From assembly GCA_030065915.1 (NCBI GenBank), contig JASJCQ010000010.1, forward strand, positions 17,699 to 81,698: a stretch of DNA of 64,000 bases, written 5' to 3'. Shown piece by piece: positions 41,435-51,572 of this stretch. Positions within the stretch are counted from its first letter, which is position 1, and the number at the start of each line of letters is the position of its first letter. Made by a program: the position numbers and the translations under genes. The notes below the pieces were generated by a model. That model was not told the DNA's origin, did no database searches, and saw only the letters and a list, made by a program, of their open reading frames with translations. The stretch is from Woeseiaceae bacterium (lineage in GTDB: Bacteria > Pseudomonadota > Gammaproteobacteria > Steroidobacterales > Woeseiaceae).

Positions 41435-43930
41435 CTAGCCGGCGCCGCGCAGCACGTCAACCGGGGCAGAGTTGATGGCGCTCCTGGCGGCGAAGTAGCC
41501 GCTCGCGCAGACGATGAGCAGGCCCGCGCTGACGCCGACGACCCACAGCAGCGGGTTGAATGAGTAAGGCAGCTCAAACAGCTGCACAGCCAGCACGGCA
41601 GCGAGTGCCGATGCGCCCGCCGAAGCCAGGACGCCAGCGGCTGTTCCCAGGGCCGCAAACTCCGCCATGACGCCGGAGAAGACGATGCGTTTTCGAGCGC
41701 CGAGCGCCCTCAGCATAGCGCTCTCGAAGCGCCGCTCGTCGATCGTCGACTGGACCGCTGCGAACAAGACCGCGATGCCGGCCGCCAGCGTGAAGAAGAA
41801 AACGGCCTGCACGGCGAGGCTGGCCTTCTCGATGATGCCGCGTACCTGTTGCAGGATAGAATCCAGATCGATGACCGAGATGCTCGGGTGCTTGCGCACG
41901 AGCTCGACCAGCAGCGGGTTATCCTGCTCTGCAACGCGCATGCTGCCAATGAAGGTCGCCGGGTAACTGTCGAGCGCGCCAGGCGAGAACACGAGGAAAA
42001 AGTTCGGTTTGAAAGAGTCCCAGTTGATGCGACGCACGCTGACGATCTCGGCCTCGAGCACCTGGCCGGCCACCTCGAAAGCCAGCCGATCGCCGATTGC
42101 CAGGCCGTTTTCCATCGCAGCCTCTTCCTCGATCGACACCAGCGGCGGACCATCGTAGTTCGCCGGCCACCACTCACCCTCCAGCAGCTCGTTGCTGTCA
42201 TCCAGGGTCTCTGCCCAGGACAGGTTCTGTTCTCGCTCGAGGAACCAGCGCTCTCCGGGATTCGGCGTCTCGTACTCTTTGACCGGTGTGTCGTTAATGG
42301 ACGTCATGCGTGCGCGCACGAGCGGCGACAGGCTCGGGCCCTCGAGACCCTGGCTCGTGAAGATCTCGCGCACCGAATCGGTCTCGCTACGCTGGATGTT
42401 GATCATGAAGTGGTTCGGTGCGTTCTCGTCCAGCGTGCGCTGCCAGTCGCCAAGGAGATCCGTTCGAACCAGTGTCAGCAGCAGTAGCACCGTCAGGCCG
42501 AGTCCAAAGGCGACAACCTGCACCGCGCTCGCACGGCCGCGTCGAGCCACGTTCGCCAGGCCATAGCGCCACGCGACGCCAACGCCCGAGCGAAATCGGC
42601 CCATGGCGGCGACCAGTCCTCGGCCCACGCCATACAGGGCCGCAGCAATAATGACGATGCCGGTCAGCAGGAACAGCAGCATACGGGGGTCACCGACGGA
42701 GCGGTACAACAGCGCGGCGACGGCCGCGAGTGACAGCGAGACGACGAGAATGCGCGACGGCGCCGGCGGCATCGCGTCGTGGCGCAAGACACGAAGCGGC
42801 GGCGTGTTCCGCAGCTGCAACAGTGATGGCAACGCGAAACCGATCAGCAGAACGAATGCGCTGCCGCTCGCCAGCAACACGGGCGTGAGGCCCGGGTCCG
42901 GCAGGTCCGCCGATATCACGTCGGCCAGTATGACCGACAGCGCCGCCTCGGCAGCGAAGCCAACGACGCTGCCCAGGGCGACGCCGATCAGGCCGAGCAG
43001 CGTCAGCTGGATCAGTGACACGGCGATGACGAATTGCTGGGTAGCTCCGAGGCTTTTCATCAGCGCCACGGTATCGAGACGTCGATGCGCGAATCGCCGC
43101 GCCGACATGGCGACGGCCACCGCGCTGAGTAACAGGCTGATGACCGCCGTCAGCGACAGGAAGCGCTTGGCCCGGTCCGCGGCGCGGAAGGCGCTCTCGC
43201 TGCTTTCCTCCTGCGTACGCACGCGCAGCGCATCGGGTAGCCCATCCTGGTTGATCGCCTCGCGGAAGGCCGCGACCGAATCGTCCATGCCGGCCACGAG
43301 CAGCGAATACCGCACCCGGCTGCCTTCACCAATGAGCCCGGTGGCTTCCATGTCGTCGATGTTCAGCAACAGGGTCGGAGCCAGCGAGGCGAACCCGATC
43401 GACTGATCCGGCCGGTAGCTGACGATCGCGCTGATCGTCAGGTCGAGCTCGCCGACGCCCATAGTGTCACCGACACTTGCGCCGACGCGTGCCAGCAGCC
43501 CGGCGTCGACCCAGACCTCACCGCGCGGTGTCGCTCCGGCTGCGACGCGCTCCTCACCGAAAAGGTCATCGGCCAGTCGTACCTCACCGCGCAGCGGGTA
43601 GCCATCGGACACGCCTATAACGGTCGATAGCGCGCTGTTGTCGCCGGCGAATACGACCGACGGAAAGGACACCATACGCGCCGTGTTCAACCCGAGATCG
43701 ATAGCGCTTTGTTCAAAACTGTCTGGAATCGGCTCCTGGGAACGGAGCCGGAGATCGGCGGCCAGCACCTCGTTCGCCTGTCGCGTTACGGCCTTGCTGA
43801 TACGGTCCGTCAGGAATCCGACCGCCGTCAATGCCCCGACCGCCAGGATGACGGCGGACAGCAGGACGAGGACCTCGCCGGACCGCAGCTCGCGGCCGAA
43901 ACTCTTAAGCGAGAAGCTCAGTGCCCTCAT
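41435..43930 (-). CDS. ybbP: ABC transporter permease, YbbP/FtsX-type
   Basis: An 831-residue inner membrane protein with an N-terminal helix (VLLSAVILAVGALTAVGFLT), a large periplasmic MacB-like domain, then two FtsX-type membrane blocks, ending FELPYSFNPLLWVVGVSAGL and IVCASGYFAARSA. Such permeases pair with YbbA-type ATPases. E. coli ybbA-ybbP lies beside tesA, as here. The transported or extracted substrate is unknown. The start overlaps ybbA's stop by four bases. Confidence 0.93.
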   Translation of the reverse strand: MRALSFSLKSFGRELRSGEVLVLLSAVILAVGALTAVGFLTDRISKAVTRQANEVLAADLRLRSQEPIPDSFEQSAIDLGLNTARMVSFPSVVFAGDNSALSTVIGVSDGYPLRGEVRLADDLFGEERVAAGATPRGEVWVDAGLLARVGASVGDTMGVGELDLTISAIVSYRPDQSIGFASLAPTLLLNIDDMEATGLIGEGSRVRYSLLVAGMDDSVAAFREAINQDGLPDALRVRTQEESSESAFRAADRAKRFLSLTAVISLLLSAVAVAMSARRFAHRRLDTVALMKSLGATQQFVIAVSLIQLTLLGLIGVALGSVVGFAAEAALSVILADVISADLPDPGLTPVLLASGSAFVLLIGFALPSLLQLRNTPPLRVLRHDAMPPAPSRILVVSLSLAAVAALLYRSVGDPRMLLFLLTGIVIIAAALYGVGRGLVAAMGRFRSGVGVAWRYGLANVARRGRASAVQVVAFGLGLTVLLLLTLVRTDLLGDWQRTLDENAPNHFMINIQRSETDSVREIFTSQGLEGPSLSPLVRARMTSINDTPVKEYETPNPGERWFLEREQNLSWAETLDDSNELLEGEWWPANYDGPPLVSIEEEAAMENGLAIGDRLAFEVAGQVLEAEIVSVRRINWDSFKPNFFLVFSPGALDSYPATFIGSMRVAEQDNPLLVELVRKHPSISVIDLDSILQQVRGIIEKASLAVQAVFFFTLAAGIAVLFAAVQSTIDERRFESAMLRALGARKRIVFSGVMAEFAALGTAAGVLASAGASALAAVLAVQLFELPYSFNPLLWVVGVSAGLLIVCASGYFAARSAINSAPVDVLRGAG

Positions 43931-44637
43931 GCTGCAGCGGCCCGCGTGTCGCTGGCGAGCCTTCCCGAATCGAGCGCGATCACCCGGTCACAGCGGTCTG
44001 CGAGCGCATTGTCATGCGTGACGAGAATCAGTGTCGTGGACGAGGTCTTGTTCAGCTCGAACATCAGGCTCATGATCGTCTCGCCGGTGCGGCTGTCGAG
44101 GTTCCCCGTCGGCTCATCGGCAAACAGGACCGCGGGCTCCGTCGAAAACGCCCGAGCGAGTGCGACGCGCTGCTTCTCACCGCCGGACAGCTGCGCCGGG
44201 TAGTGGCTCCATCGCTCACCGAGACCGACCTGGTCGATGATTCCGCGGGACTTGCCCTTGGCGTCGGTCACACCGGCAAGCTCCAGCGGCAGCATGACGT
44301 TTTCGAGGGCCGTCAGCGACGGCACGAGGTGAAAAGACTGGAACACGAAACCGACGCTGTCGGCACGGACCTTCGCCCTCCCGTCTTCGTCGAGTTCCGA
44401 CAGGTTCGCGCCATTCAGCTCGACATAACCCCGGGTGGGCAGGTCGAGTCCGGCCAGCAGCGCGAGTAACGTCGACTTGCCGGCGCCCGACGGACCGACG
44501 ATCGCGACGGACTCGCCGCTGGAAATAGCGAAACTGACGTCCGACAGGATGGTCAGAGTACCTTCCGGACTGCTAACCTCTTTGCTGACTTCGTGCACTG
44601 AGAGCACGTCGCCGCCAACCATTGACTGATTCGACAT
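43927..44637 (-). CDS. ybbA: ABC transporter ATPase, YbbA-type
   Basis: A 236-residue ATPase: Walker A IVGPSGAGKSTLL, signature LSGGEKQRVALARA, Walker B VLFADEPTGNLD and the H-loop THDN. It resembles LolD/YbbA-class ATPases that energise FtsX-type permeases; ybbP follows with a four-base overlap. The ATG at 44637 (MSNQSMVGGDV) overlaps the divergent tesA ATG by two bases; an ATG five codons later (44622) would avoid that. In-frame sequence beyond is within tesA. Confidence 0.95.
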   Translation of the reverse strand: MSNQSMVGGDVLSVHEVSKEVSSPEGTLTILSDVSFAISSGESVAIVGPSGAGKSTLLALLAGLDLPTRGYVELNGANLSELDEDGRAKVRADSVGFVFQSFHLVPSLTALENVMLPLELAGVTDAKGKSRGIIDQVGLGERWSHYPAQLSGGEKQRVALARAFSTEPAVLFADEPTGNLDSRTGETIMSLMFELNKTSSTTLILVTHDNALADRCDRVIALDSGRLASDTRAAAA

Positions 44638-45259
44638 GAGAAAGACACTAATCCTTTTTATCTTGCTGTTTGCTGTCAGCGCCAGTGCCAGCACCGCGAA
44701 GAACCCGGTAATCCTGATTCTGGGTGACAGCCTGAGCGCGGGCTACGGTATTGACGTTGACCAGTCCTGGGCCGAATTGTTGCAGCAGCGGCTCGAGACC
44801 CAAGGGTACGAACATCAGGTCGTCAACGCCAGCATCAGCGGTGAGACGACGGAAGGCGGTGTCGAACGCATCGATGACGCGATCGAACGCTTTTCGCCGG
44901 CGGTGGTCGTGCTCGAGCTGGGCGGCAATGACGGGCTGCGCGGCTTTCCGCCGTCCCGGATGAAGAACAATCTGGAGACGATGATCACGAAAAGCAAGGC
45001 CGCCGGGGCAAACGTAGCTTTACTGGGCATTCGGATACCGCCGAATTACGGTGCCCGGTACACGCGGGCCTTCGAAGCGGTTTTCCAGGACCTCGCGGAA
45101 GAATACGATCTGCCGTGGATTGACTTTTTCATGGATGGCATCGCCTTGGATGACGGGCTGATGCAGTCCGATGGCATCCATCCGAATGCCGAAGCGCAGC
45201 CGGTCCTGCTCGACAACGCATGGCCCGTCATTAAAGAAGCGCTGCAACAGTCACCGTAG
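44636..45259 (+). CDS. tesA: Multifunctional acyl-CoA thioesterase/lysophospholipase, SGNH type
   Basis: A 207-residue periplasmic hydrolase. Signal peptide 1-21 (LILFILLFAVSASAS). SGNH blocks: nucleophile Ser32 in GDSLSAG, Asn98 in LGGNDG, and Asp179/His182 in SDGIHPN. TesA acts as thioesterase, protease I and lysophospholipase L1. The arrangement divergent from ybbA-ybbP matches E. coli. The next gene, a fatty-acyl-CoA ligase, is 59 bases downstream on the same strand. Confidence 0.96.
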   Translation: MRKTLILFILLFAVSASASTAKNPVILILGDSLSAGYGIDVDQSWAELLQQRLETQGYEHQVVNASISGETTEGGVERIDDAIERFSPAVVVLELGGNDGLRGFPPSRMKNNLETMITKSKAAGANVALLGIRIPPNYGARYTRAFEAVFQDLAEEYDLPWIDFFMDGIALDDGLMQSDGIHPNAEAQPVLLDNAWPVIKEALQQSP

Positions 45260-45282
45260 AGTGACGACAGAGTAGTATGAAT

Positions 45283-45303
45283 GCCGGCGGCTGACTCGCC
45301 GGC
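45283..45303 (+). other. GC-rich hairpin between tesA and the acyl-CoA ligase gene
   Basis: GCCGGCG (45283-45289), loop of seven, CGCCGGC (45297-45303). No T run follows, so it is not a typical terminator; it could stabilise mRNA or act in the leader of the next gene. Confidence 0.4.
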
Positions 45304-45318
45304 GTCAGGGGGATTACG

Positions 45319-46989
45319 ATGGAAAAAATCTGGCTTAAGTCTTACGACCCGGGCATTCCGGCCACGGTCGAAACTCCGCCGTTCAAGTCGCTGAAGCAAA
45401 TGATCGAACACAGCTTCGAGGTGTACGCGGACCGCGACGCGTTCACCAACATGGGGACCACACTATCCTTCGCTGACCTGGACCGGCTGTCGCTGCGATT
45501 CGCGGCTTTCCTGCAGAAGGACCTCGGTCTCAAGAAGGGCGACCGGGTCGCGATCATGCTGCCGAACGTACTGCAGTACCCGGTCGCGATGTGCGGGATC
45601 CTGCGAGCCGGCCTCATCGCGGTCAACGTCAATCCGCTCTACACCGCTCGTGAATTGAAGCACCAGCTAAAGGACTCCGGGTCGAAGGCGATCGTGATTC
45701 TCGAGAATTTCGCCCACACGCTAGCCGAGGTCGTCGACGACACGGACGTCGAGGACATCATCCTGACGAATGTCGGCGACCTGTTGAATTTCCCGAAAGG
45801 CGCGATCGTCAACGTCGTGCTGAAGTACGTCAAGAAGGCCGTCCCTGCTCATGCACTGGGCAAGACCATCAGCTTCAACAACGCGCTGAAACGCGGCCGG
45901 AACAAGACGCTGGACGAGGTCGACGTTGAGCTAATGGATGTCGCCTTCCTGCAGTACACGGGCGGCACGACCGGCGTGTCGAAGGGCGCGATGCTCAGCC
46001 ACCGTAACCTCGTCTACAACGTTGCACAGACCGAAGCCTGGCAGGGCAACGTCTTCGAGGGCACTGACCAGGTCGTCGCTGTCTGTGCCCTTCCGCTCTA
46101 TCACATCTTCTCGCTGCAGGGTAACTGCCTGGTCGGCATCTCGCAGGGCTTCCTGAACGTCATGATCACGAACCCGCGCGACTTCCCCGCGTTCGTTGAA
46201 GAACTCAGCCATTACAAGTTCGGCCTGTTCAATGCCGTCAACACGCTGTTTGCAGCGCTCCTGAATACGCCGGGCTTCGACAAGCTCGACTTCTCCCAGC
46301 TAAAGGTCGTCGTCGGCGGCGGCATGGCCGTGCAGCCGGCCGTCGCAGAGCAATGGAAAGCAATCACCGGTTCGAACATCGTCCAGGGCTACGGGCTGAC
46401 CGAGACGTCTCCCGCTTCGATCTGCAACAAGCCGACGGCAGAATTCTCAGGTTCGATCGGCCTGCCAATTACGTCCACTGACGTCATCATCACGGATGAC
46501 GACGGCAACCCCTTGCCCATCGGAGAAATCGGCGAGATCTGTATTCGCGGACCGCAGGTCATGGAAGGCTACTGGCAGCGCCCCGAAGAGACGGAGAAGA
46601 CCATGCTGCCGGGCGACTGGCTGAAGACCGGTGACGTCGGCCGAATGGACGAGGACGGTTATGTCTTTATCGAAGACCGCAAGAAAGACATGATCCTCGT
46701 GTCGGGCTTCAACGTGTATCCGAACGAAGTGGAAAACGTCGTGGTCGAAATCGACGGCATCCTCGAGGCGGCGGCGGTTGGTGTACCGAATCCGAAATCC
46801 GGCGAGCACGTCAAGATCTTTGCCGTACGCAAGCACGACGGTGTCACCGAGCAGGATGTGCTGGACTACTGTGCGGAGAACCTGACCAACTACAAGCGCC
46901 CGCGCGAAGTCGAATTCCGTGAGGACCTGCCGAAGACGAACGTCGGCAAGATCCTGCGGCGTGAGTTACGCGACGAGGTTCCCGAATAG
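45319..46989 (+). CDS. fadD: Long-chain fatty-acid-CoA ligase
   Basis: A 556-residue ATP-dependent acyl-CoA synthetase activating fatty acids for degradation or lipid synthesis. The AMP-binding signature is LQYTGGTTGVSKGAML; further motifs are QGYGLTETSP, WLKTGDVGRMDEDGY, and the catalytic lysine in LPKTNVGKILRRELR. The FIEDRKKDMILVSGFNVYPN hinge is characteristic of FadD. Length fits. Proximity to tesA suggests a shared fatty-acid role but not proof. The ATG follows aggggat. Confidence 0.94.
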   Translation: MEKIWLKSYDPGIPATVETPPFKSLKQMIEHSFEVYADRDAFTNMGTTLSFADLDRLSLRFAAFLQKDLGLKKGDRVAIMLPNVLQYPVAMCGILRAGLIAVNVNPLYTARELKHQLKDSGSKAIVILENFAHTLAEVVDDTDVEDIILTNVGDLLNFPKGAIVNVVLKYVKKAVPAHALGKTISFNNALKRGRNKTLDEVDVELMDVAFLQYTGGTTGVSKGAMLSHRNLVYNVAQTEAWQGNVFEGTDQVVAVCALPLYHIFSLQGNCLVGISQGFLNVMITNPRDFPAFVEELSHYKFGLFNAVNTLFAALLNTPGFDKLDFSQLKVVVGGGMAVQPAVAEQWKAITGSNIVQGYGLTETSPASICNKPTAEFSGSIGLPITSTDVIITDDDGNPLPIGEIGEICIRGPQVMEGYWQRPEETEKTMLPGDWLKTGDVGRMDEDGYVFIEDRKKDMILVSGFNVYPNEVENVVVEIDGILEAAAVGVPNPKSGEHVKIFAVRKHDGVTEQDVLDYCAENLTNYKRPREVEFREDLPKTNVGKILRRELRDEVPE

Positions 46990-47023
46990 TCCGACGCAGC
47001 CAGTGGCCGGCGGGCAATGATGT

Positions 47024-47431
47024 TTAAGCGCTGCTGTCGTCCTCGGCGGCGGGTGCTGCTTCTGCGTCGTCCACGTCGTCGCTGAGAAGCTCGACGGTCT
47101 CGATCCGGCAGTCGTTGGCCCCTCCGGAGCGCTGCGTGAAGTAGAGCTCGGCAAAGCTCGCCGGGCAGACGCGCGTGCCGCGCGATGTAATCGTGAACTG
47201 CACGGCCTTGTCCAGTCGACGACAACGCTCCTCGACTCCCAGCACGTAACGCTTCCCACCTAAGAGCTCGGCGATAACGTGTTTGTCATCGAGGCGTTTG
47301 ATCGTATGCACGCGCTTGGTCTGGAAGCACTCGGCATTTTCGCCGTCGATGGCGGCACCCGTGTCTTCGGCAAAAGCCGTTGAGGCGCCTAACGAGCCCA
47401 GCGCGACGATCAGCAGTGTTCTTGCAATCAT
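47024..47431 (-). CDS. Exported protein, DUF6491-like
   Basis: A 135-residue protein from ATG 47431 (after aaggag), with signal peptide MIARTLLIVALGSLGASTAFA. The mature part has four cysteines (ECFQTKRV, ERCRRLD, TRVCPAS, DCRIETV) and a late acidic tail. It looks like the small DUF6491-type proteins of gammaproteobacteria, with no known role. In-frame sequence up to 47467 overlaps hemE's end. It may be read from the hemE transcript. Confidence 0.7.
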   Translation of the reverse strand: MIARTLLIVALGSLGASTAFAEDTGAAIDGENAECFQTKRVHTIKRLDDKHVIAELLGGKRYVLGVEERCRRLDKAVQFTITSRGTRVCPASFAELYFTQRSGGANDCRIETVELLSDDVDDAEAAPAAEDDSSA

Positions 47432-47466
47432 TCTGTCAGCTCCTTCAGGTCCGGCGGGGACCCGCA

Positions 47467-48537
47467 TTAGCCACCCGTATGGTACCGGGGGCTCAGCTCA
47501 TGAACGGCATCGACGAGCACGGACACATGATCCGGGTCGATGTCCGGCGTAATACCGTGGCCCAGGTTAAAGACGTGGCCCGGACCGGTACCGTAACTCT
47601 CGAGCACTCGCGCCACGCCTTCCCTGATCGCCTCGGGGCTCTCCCGAAGCGTCGCCGGGTCCAGGTTGCCCTGCAGCGCGACCTTGTCTTCAGTATAGCG
47701 CCTCGCGTCGGCGAGATCCGTCGTCCAGTCGACGCCGAGCGCGTCACAGCCGGTGCCGACCATGTCGGCAAGCAGCGGACCGGCGCCCTTCGTAAACAGG
47801 ATGACCGGTACGTCGCGACCTTCGCGGCTGCGAGTCAGGCCGTCGACGATCTTCTGCATGCTGGCAAGCGAGAAACGTCGGTAGTCGTCAGGCTCCAGCG
47901 CCGCGCCCCAGGTATCGAAGATCATCGCCGCCTGGGCGCCGGACTCGATCTGCGCGTTGAGGTACTCCGTCGTCGTCTCGGCGATCTTGTCCATCAGCAA
48001 CGACAGCGTCTCGGGGTCCTCTTTAGCCAGGCCCTTGATCCGCGAAAACTCGCGACTGGAGCCACCCTCGACCATGTAGGTGCCGACGGTCCACGGGCTG
48101 CCGGCGAAGCCGATTAGCGGCACGTCGCCGTTGAGCTCGCGCCGGATCGTCGACACGGCATTGAAGACGTAGCCGAGCGTATCGGCGACGTCCGGGATCT
48201 TGAGCTGTTTGATCCCGGCTGCCGTCCGGAGCGGTCGCTCGAACTTCGGCCCTTCGCCCGTCTCGAAATAGAGCCCGAGGCCCATCGCGTCCGGAACGGT
48301 CAGGATGTCGGAGAACAGGATGGCCGCATCGAGGCGGTAGCGGCGCAACGGCTGCAGCGTGACCTCGCAGGCGAGCTCGGCATTGCGACACAGGCTCATG
48401 AAGTCACCGGCCTGCGCCCTCGTCGCGCGGTATTCCGGCAGGTAGCGGCCCGCCTGGCGCATGATCCACATCGGCGTGCGCGGCACGGGCTGGCGCTTCA
48501 GTGCGCGCAGGAAAAGGTCGTTCTTCAGTTCCGTCAT
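47467..48537 (-). CDS. hemE: Uroporphyrinogen decarboxylase
   Basis: A 356-residue enzyme of heme synthesis converting uroporphyrinogen III to coproporphyrinogen III. Signatures [16 protein letters not shown] and [13 protein letters not shown] are intact; the late [16 protein letters not shown] is typical. The ATG overlaps the pyrF stop by four bases. Another heme-pathway-like gene, hemW, lies at the right end of the window. Confidence 0.98.
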   Translation of the reverse strand: MTELKNDLFLRALKRQPVPRTPMWIMRQAGRYLPEYRATRAQAGDFMSLCRNAELACEVTLQPLRRYRLDAAILFSDILTVPDAMGLGLYFETGEGPKFERPLRTAAGIKQLKIPDVADTLGYVFNAVSTIRRELNGDVPLIGFAGSPWTVGTYMVEGGSSREFSRIKGLAKEDPETLSLLMDKIAETTTEYLNAQIESGAQAAMIFDTWGAALEPDDYRRFSLASMQKIVDGLTRSREGRDVPVILFTKGAGPLLADMVGTGCDALGVDWTTDLADARRYTEDKVALQGNLDPATLRESPEAIREGVARVLESYGTGPGHVFNLGHGITPDIDPDHVSVLVDAVHELSPRYHTGG

Positions 48538-49247
48538 CGTGAGCTCACCGTGGAATCAATCGAAGCCTGGATGGATTCGGCCGCCGCCCGGGGATCTGCC
48601 GCGTCGCGGATCGGCCTGCCGACGACAATGTAGTCCGCGCCGTTGCTGAAGGCCGTCTCGACGGTGACGACACGTTTCTGGTCCCCTTCCGGCTTGTTGT
48701 CCACCGGCCGTATGCCCGGCGTAATGACGAGCAGTTTCTCGTCGACGCTCTCGCGCAGCTTCGCGACCTCAAGTCCGGAGGAGATAACGCCGTCGCATCC
48801 AGCCTCGAGTGCGCGTCGCGCGCGGGACAGAACCAGCGCCTCGATGTCGCAGTCGAAACCGAGATCATCCATGTCGCCGCGATCAAGACTGGTCAGCACC
48901 GTGACGCCCAGCACCTTCAGGCTGTCGCCTTTGTTCTCGGCGGCAGCCTCCATAATCGACTGGTTACCGTGCACGGTGACGAAACTCGCGCCGCGGTCTT
49001 TCAATTGTCTGACAGCCTTGCCGACGGTCGCCGGGATATCGAAGAACTTGAGGTCGCAGAAGACTTTCTTGTCGCGCGCGAGCATCCAGTCGAGCAGCTC
49101 GAAGTAGCCGCCGCTCATCATGAGCTCGAGCCCGATCTTGTAGAACGTCACGGAATCGCCGAGCGTCTCGGTCAGGCGGCGCGCTTCGTCGCAGTCCGGT
49201 ACATCCATGGCGAAGATCAGCCGGTCGCGATTATCTATCGATTTCAC
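48534..49247 (-). CDS. pyrF: Orotidine 5'-phosphate decarboxylase
   Basis: A 237-residue pyrimidine synthesis enzyme making UMP. The catalytic DxKxxD cluster is in [13 protein letters not shown]; the C-terminal phosphate site is [17 protein letters not shown] start at 49247 with aagga eight bases upstream. Coupled to hemE by ATGA. Confidence 0.97.
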   Translation of the reverse strand: MKSIDNRDRLIFAMDVPDCDEARRLTETLGDSVTFYKIGLELMMSGGYFELLDWMLARDKKVFCDLKFFDIPATVGKAVRQLKDRGASFVTVHGNQSIMEAAAENKGDSLKVLGVTVLTSLDRGDMDDLGFDCDIEALVLSRARRALEAGCDGVISSGLEVAKLRESVDEKLLVITPGIRPVDNKPEGDQKRVVTVETAFSNGADYIVVGRPIRDAADPRAAAESIQASIDSTVSSR

Positions 49248-49319
49248 TCGGTGTCCTTAATCGTTTGAAGCGGCGCGATTCTAACCCGTTAGCGGTAAGA
49301 ATTGTTCCGGATTCGGCGA

Positions 49320-50444
49320 TCATCCGCACTCGAGTTTCTCGTACTCGGCCATCGCGTAGCGATCGGTCATGCCCGCGATGTAGTCGGCGATGATCCGGGC
49401 CCTGCCCTCTTCATCTGCGCTCGCAGCCTGCTGCGCGAACTTCTGCGGCATCGTGGCCGTGTCCGTCATGTAGGCCTCGAACAGTGTCTCGAGCATCTTC
49501 TGCGCGTCTTGCTCCGTCTGGAGCTTCTTCTCGTGGCTGTATAGATGCTTGTGCAGGAAGCGCTTCATCTTGAGGTGCTGTTCTGCGACCTCATCGGACA
49601 TCCGGACGAGCGGCTTGGCCGCCGCGCGGACGTCGTCGATGGACTCGGGCTTGAGTTCGCCTATGAGCCGGGCCGTGTTCTCGATCAGGTCGGTTACGAC
49701 GAAACCGATCATGCGCCGTATGATTTCGTAGACCAGGCGGCGATCCTCCAGGTCCGGATACAGCGCGCGCACCTCGTTGAGTGGCCGCGCAAACAGCGCC
49801 TGGCTGCTCAAGAGCTCGAGTGACAGCAGTCCGGCCCGGTACCCGTCGTCGATGTCGTGGTTGTTATAGGCGATAGCATCGGCGATGTCGGCGATCTGGG
49901 CCTCGAGACCGGGCTGGCGTCGCTTGAGGAATCGTTCTCCCAGTTCGCCGATCGTCCTCGCGTTCTTCGCCGAGCAATGCTTGAGAATGCCCTCTCGCGT
50001 CTCGAACATCAGGTTCAGGCCAGGGAAGTCGGCGTATCGCGACTCGAGCTCGTCGACGACTCTTAAGGACTGGAAATTGTGCTCGAAGCCGCCGTAGTCC
50101 CGCATGCATGCATTGAGCGTGTCCTGGCCGGCGTGACCGAATGGCGTGTGACCGAGGTCGTGTGCAAGGCAAATCGCCTCCGTCAGTGGCTCGCTTAAGC
50201 CCAGCGCGAGTGCGACGGAGCGGCCGATCTGTGAGACCTCGATGGAATGCGTCAGGCGCGTCCGGTACAGGTCGCCCTCGTGATTGACGAAGACCTGAGT
50301 CTTATAGATCAGGCGCCGGAACGCGGTGGAGTGAATGATCCTGTCCCGGTCCCGCTGGTACTCGCCGCGGTAGGCTGCCGCCGGCTCGTGATAGCGCCGG
50401 CCCCGCGATGTTGTCTCATCGGCTGCGTAGGGCGCGAGCGTCAT
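49320..50444 (-). CDS. dgt: Deoxyguanosinetriphosphate triphosphohydrolase-like protein
   Basis: A 374-residue HD-domain enzyme hydrolysing dNTPs to nucleoside and triphosphate. Metal ligands: His in RTRLTHSIEVSQIGR, HD in CLAHDLGHTPFGHAG, Asp in AYNNHDIDDG. It starts with the family's RGRRYHEPAAAYRGEYQRDR and FRRLIYKTQVF. Shorter type, like the dGTPase-like proteins of many proteobacteria. The ATG overlaps the aroB stop by four bases. Confidence 0.95.
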   Translation of the reverse strand: MTLAPYAADETTSRGRRYHEPAAAYRGEYQRDRDRIIHSTAFRRLIYKTQVFVNHEGDLYRTRLTHSIEVSQIGRSVALALGLSEPLTEAICLAHDLGHTPFGHAGQDTLNACMRDYGGFEHNFQSLRVVDELESRYADFPGLNLMFETREGILKHCSAKNARTIGELGERFLKRRQPGLEAQIADIADAIAYNNHDIDDGYRAGLLSLELLSSQALFARPLNEVRALYPDLEDRRLVYEIIRRMIGFVVTDLIENTARLIGELKPESIDDVRAAAKPLVRMSDEVAEQHLKMKRFLHKHLYSHEKKLQTEQDAQKMLETLFEAYMTDTATMPQKFAQQAASADEEGRARIIADYIAGMTDRYAMAEYEKLECG

Positions 50445-51511
50445 GCGGCGGGGCTCAGCACCCTGCTCAGGACGGCATCGTCATAATCGCTGCTGACGAC
50501 CGCGTGGCCCAGTGAATCGAGCAGGACGAATCGCAGCTGCCCGGAGCGCACCTTCTTGTCCATGCCCATCGCATTGCGCATCGCGTCCTCATCGATCTTC
50601 GGGGAAACGACGGGCAGCCCCGCCGCTTTGATCAGGGCGCGCAGGCGGTCAACGTCGCCCTGCGGTATTCCGCTCAGCTCGGCGGCCATGACCATGCCGG
50701 CCGCGACCGCTTCGCCATGCAGCCAGTCACCGTAGCCTTGGCAACGCTCGATCGCGTGACCGAAGGTATGACCGAAGTTGAGAATCGCCCGTCGCCCGGC
50801 CTCCCGCTCGTCATCCGAGACGACCTCCGCCTTCAGTTCGCAGGAACGCCGGATGGCGTGTGCGAGCGCCGCCGGGTCCTTGTCCAGCAGCGCGGGCATG
50901 TTGTCTTCGAGCCAGGCGAGAAACTCGAGGTCGGCTATGGCGCCATACTTGATGACCTCAGCGAGACCGGCCTTCAGCTGCCGCTCCGGCAGCGTCGACA
51001 GCGTGTTCGTGTCGATCAGGACCATCCGCGGCTGGTGGAAGGCGCCTACCAGGTTCTTGCCGGCTGCGTGATTGACGCCGGTCTTGCCGCCAACGGATGA
51101 GTCGACCTGGGCCAGCAGCGTGGTCGGTACCTGGATGAAGTCGACGCCGCGCATGTAGCAGGCCGCGGCGAAACCGGTGATGTCGCCGATAACCCCACCG
51201 CCGAGCGCTATCAGCGTGGTGTCGCGGGAGAATCCGGCCGACGTCAGGCGATCCAGGATGCTGACCATCGTATCCAGTGTCTTGAACTGCTCCCCGTCGG
51301 GCAATGCCAGCGTCTCTATGTGCCGGTCATGCACGCTGTCGATCAGCGCCTGCTGATAGAGCGGCGCTATCGTCTCGTTGGTCACGACCAGGCAGGTCGA
51401 TCCGCCGATGTATGGCGACAGGTCGAAGCCCCCCGACAGCAACCCGCTGCCGATTACGATCGGATATGAGCGGTCGCCCAGGTCGACCGAGATCTGCTGC
51501 TGTTCTGTCAC
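50441..51511 (-). CDS. aroB: 3-dehydroquinate synthase
   Basis: A 356-residue enzyme cyclising DAHP to 3-dehydroquinate in the shikimate pathway. Motifs: LPDGEQFKTLDTM, ALGGGVIGDITGFAAACYMR, TTLLAQVDSSVGGKTGVNH, NLVGAFHQP and zinc ligand regions LNFGHTFGHAIE and LHGEAVAAGM. GTG start. It lies between aroK and dgt, as in other gammaproteobacteria. Chorismate made here feeds trpE. Confidence 0.98.
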   Translation of the reverse strand: MTEQQQISVDLGDRSYPIVIGSGLLSGGFDLSPYIGGSTCLVVTNETIAPLYQQALIDSVHDRHIETLALPDGEQFKTLDTMVSILDRLTSAGFSRDTTLIALGGGVIGDITGFAAACYMRGVDFIQVPTTLLAQVDSSVGGKTGVNHAAGKNLVGAFHQPRMVLIDTNTLSTLPERQLKAGLAEVIKYGAIADLEFLAWLEDNMPALLDKDPAALAHAIRRSCELKAEVVSDDEREAGRRAILNFGHTFGHAIERCQGYGDWLHGEAVAAGMVMAAELSGIPQGDVDRLRALIKAAGLPVVSPKIDEDAMRNAMGMDKKVRSGQLRFVLLDSLGHAVVSSDYDDAVLSRVLSPAA

Positions 51512-51572
51512 GCTGAATTCGTTGCGATCAAAGAAACAAGGTTAACCCACAAAGCGGACGAGGATAAGAAAC

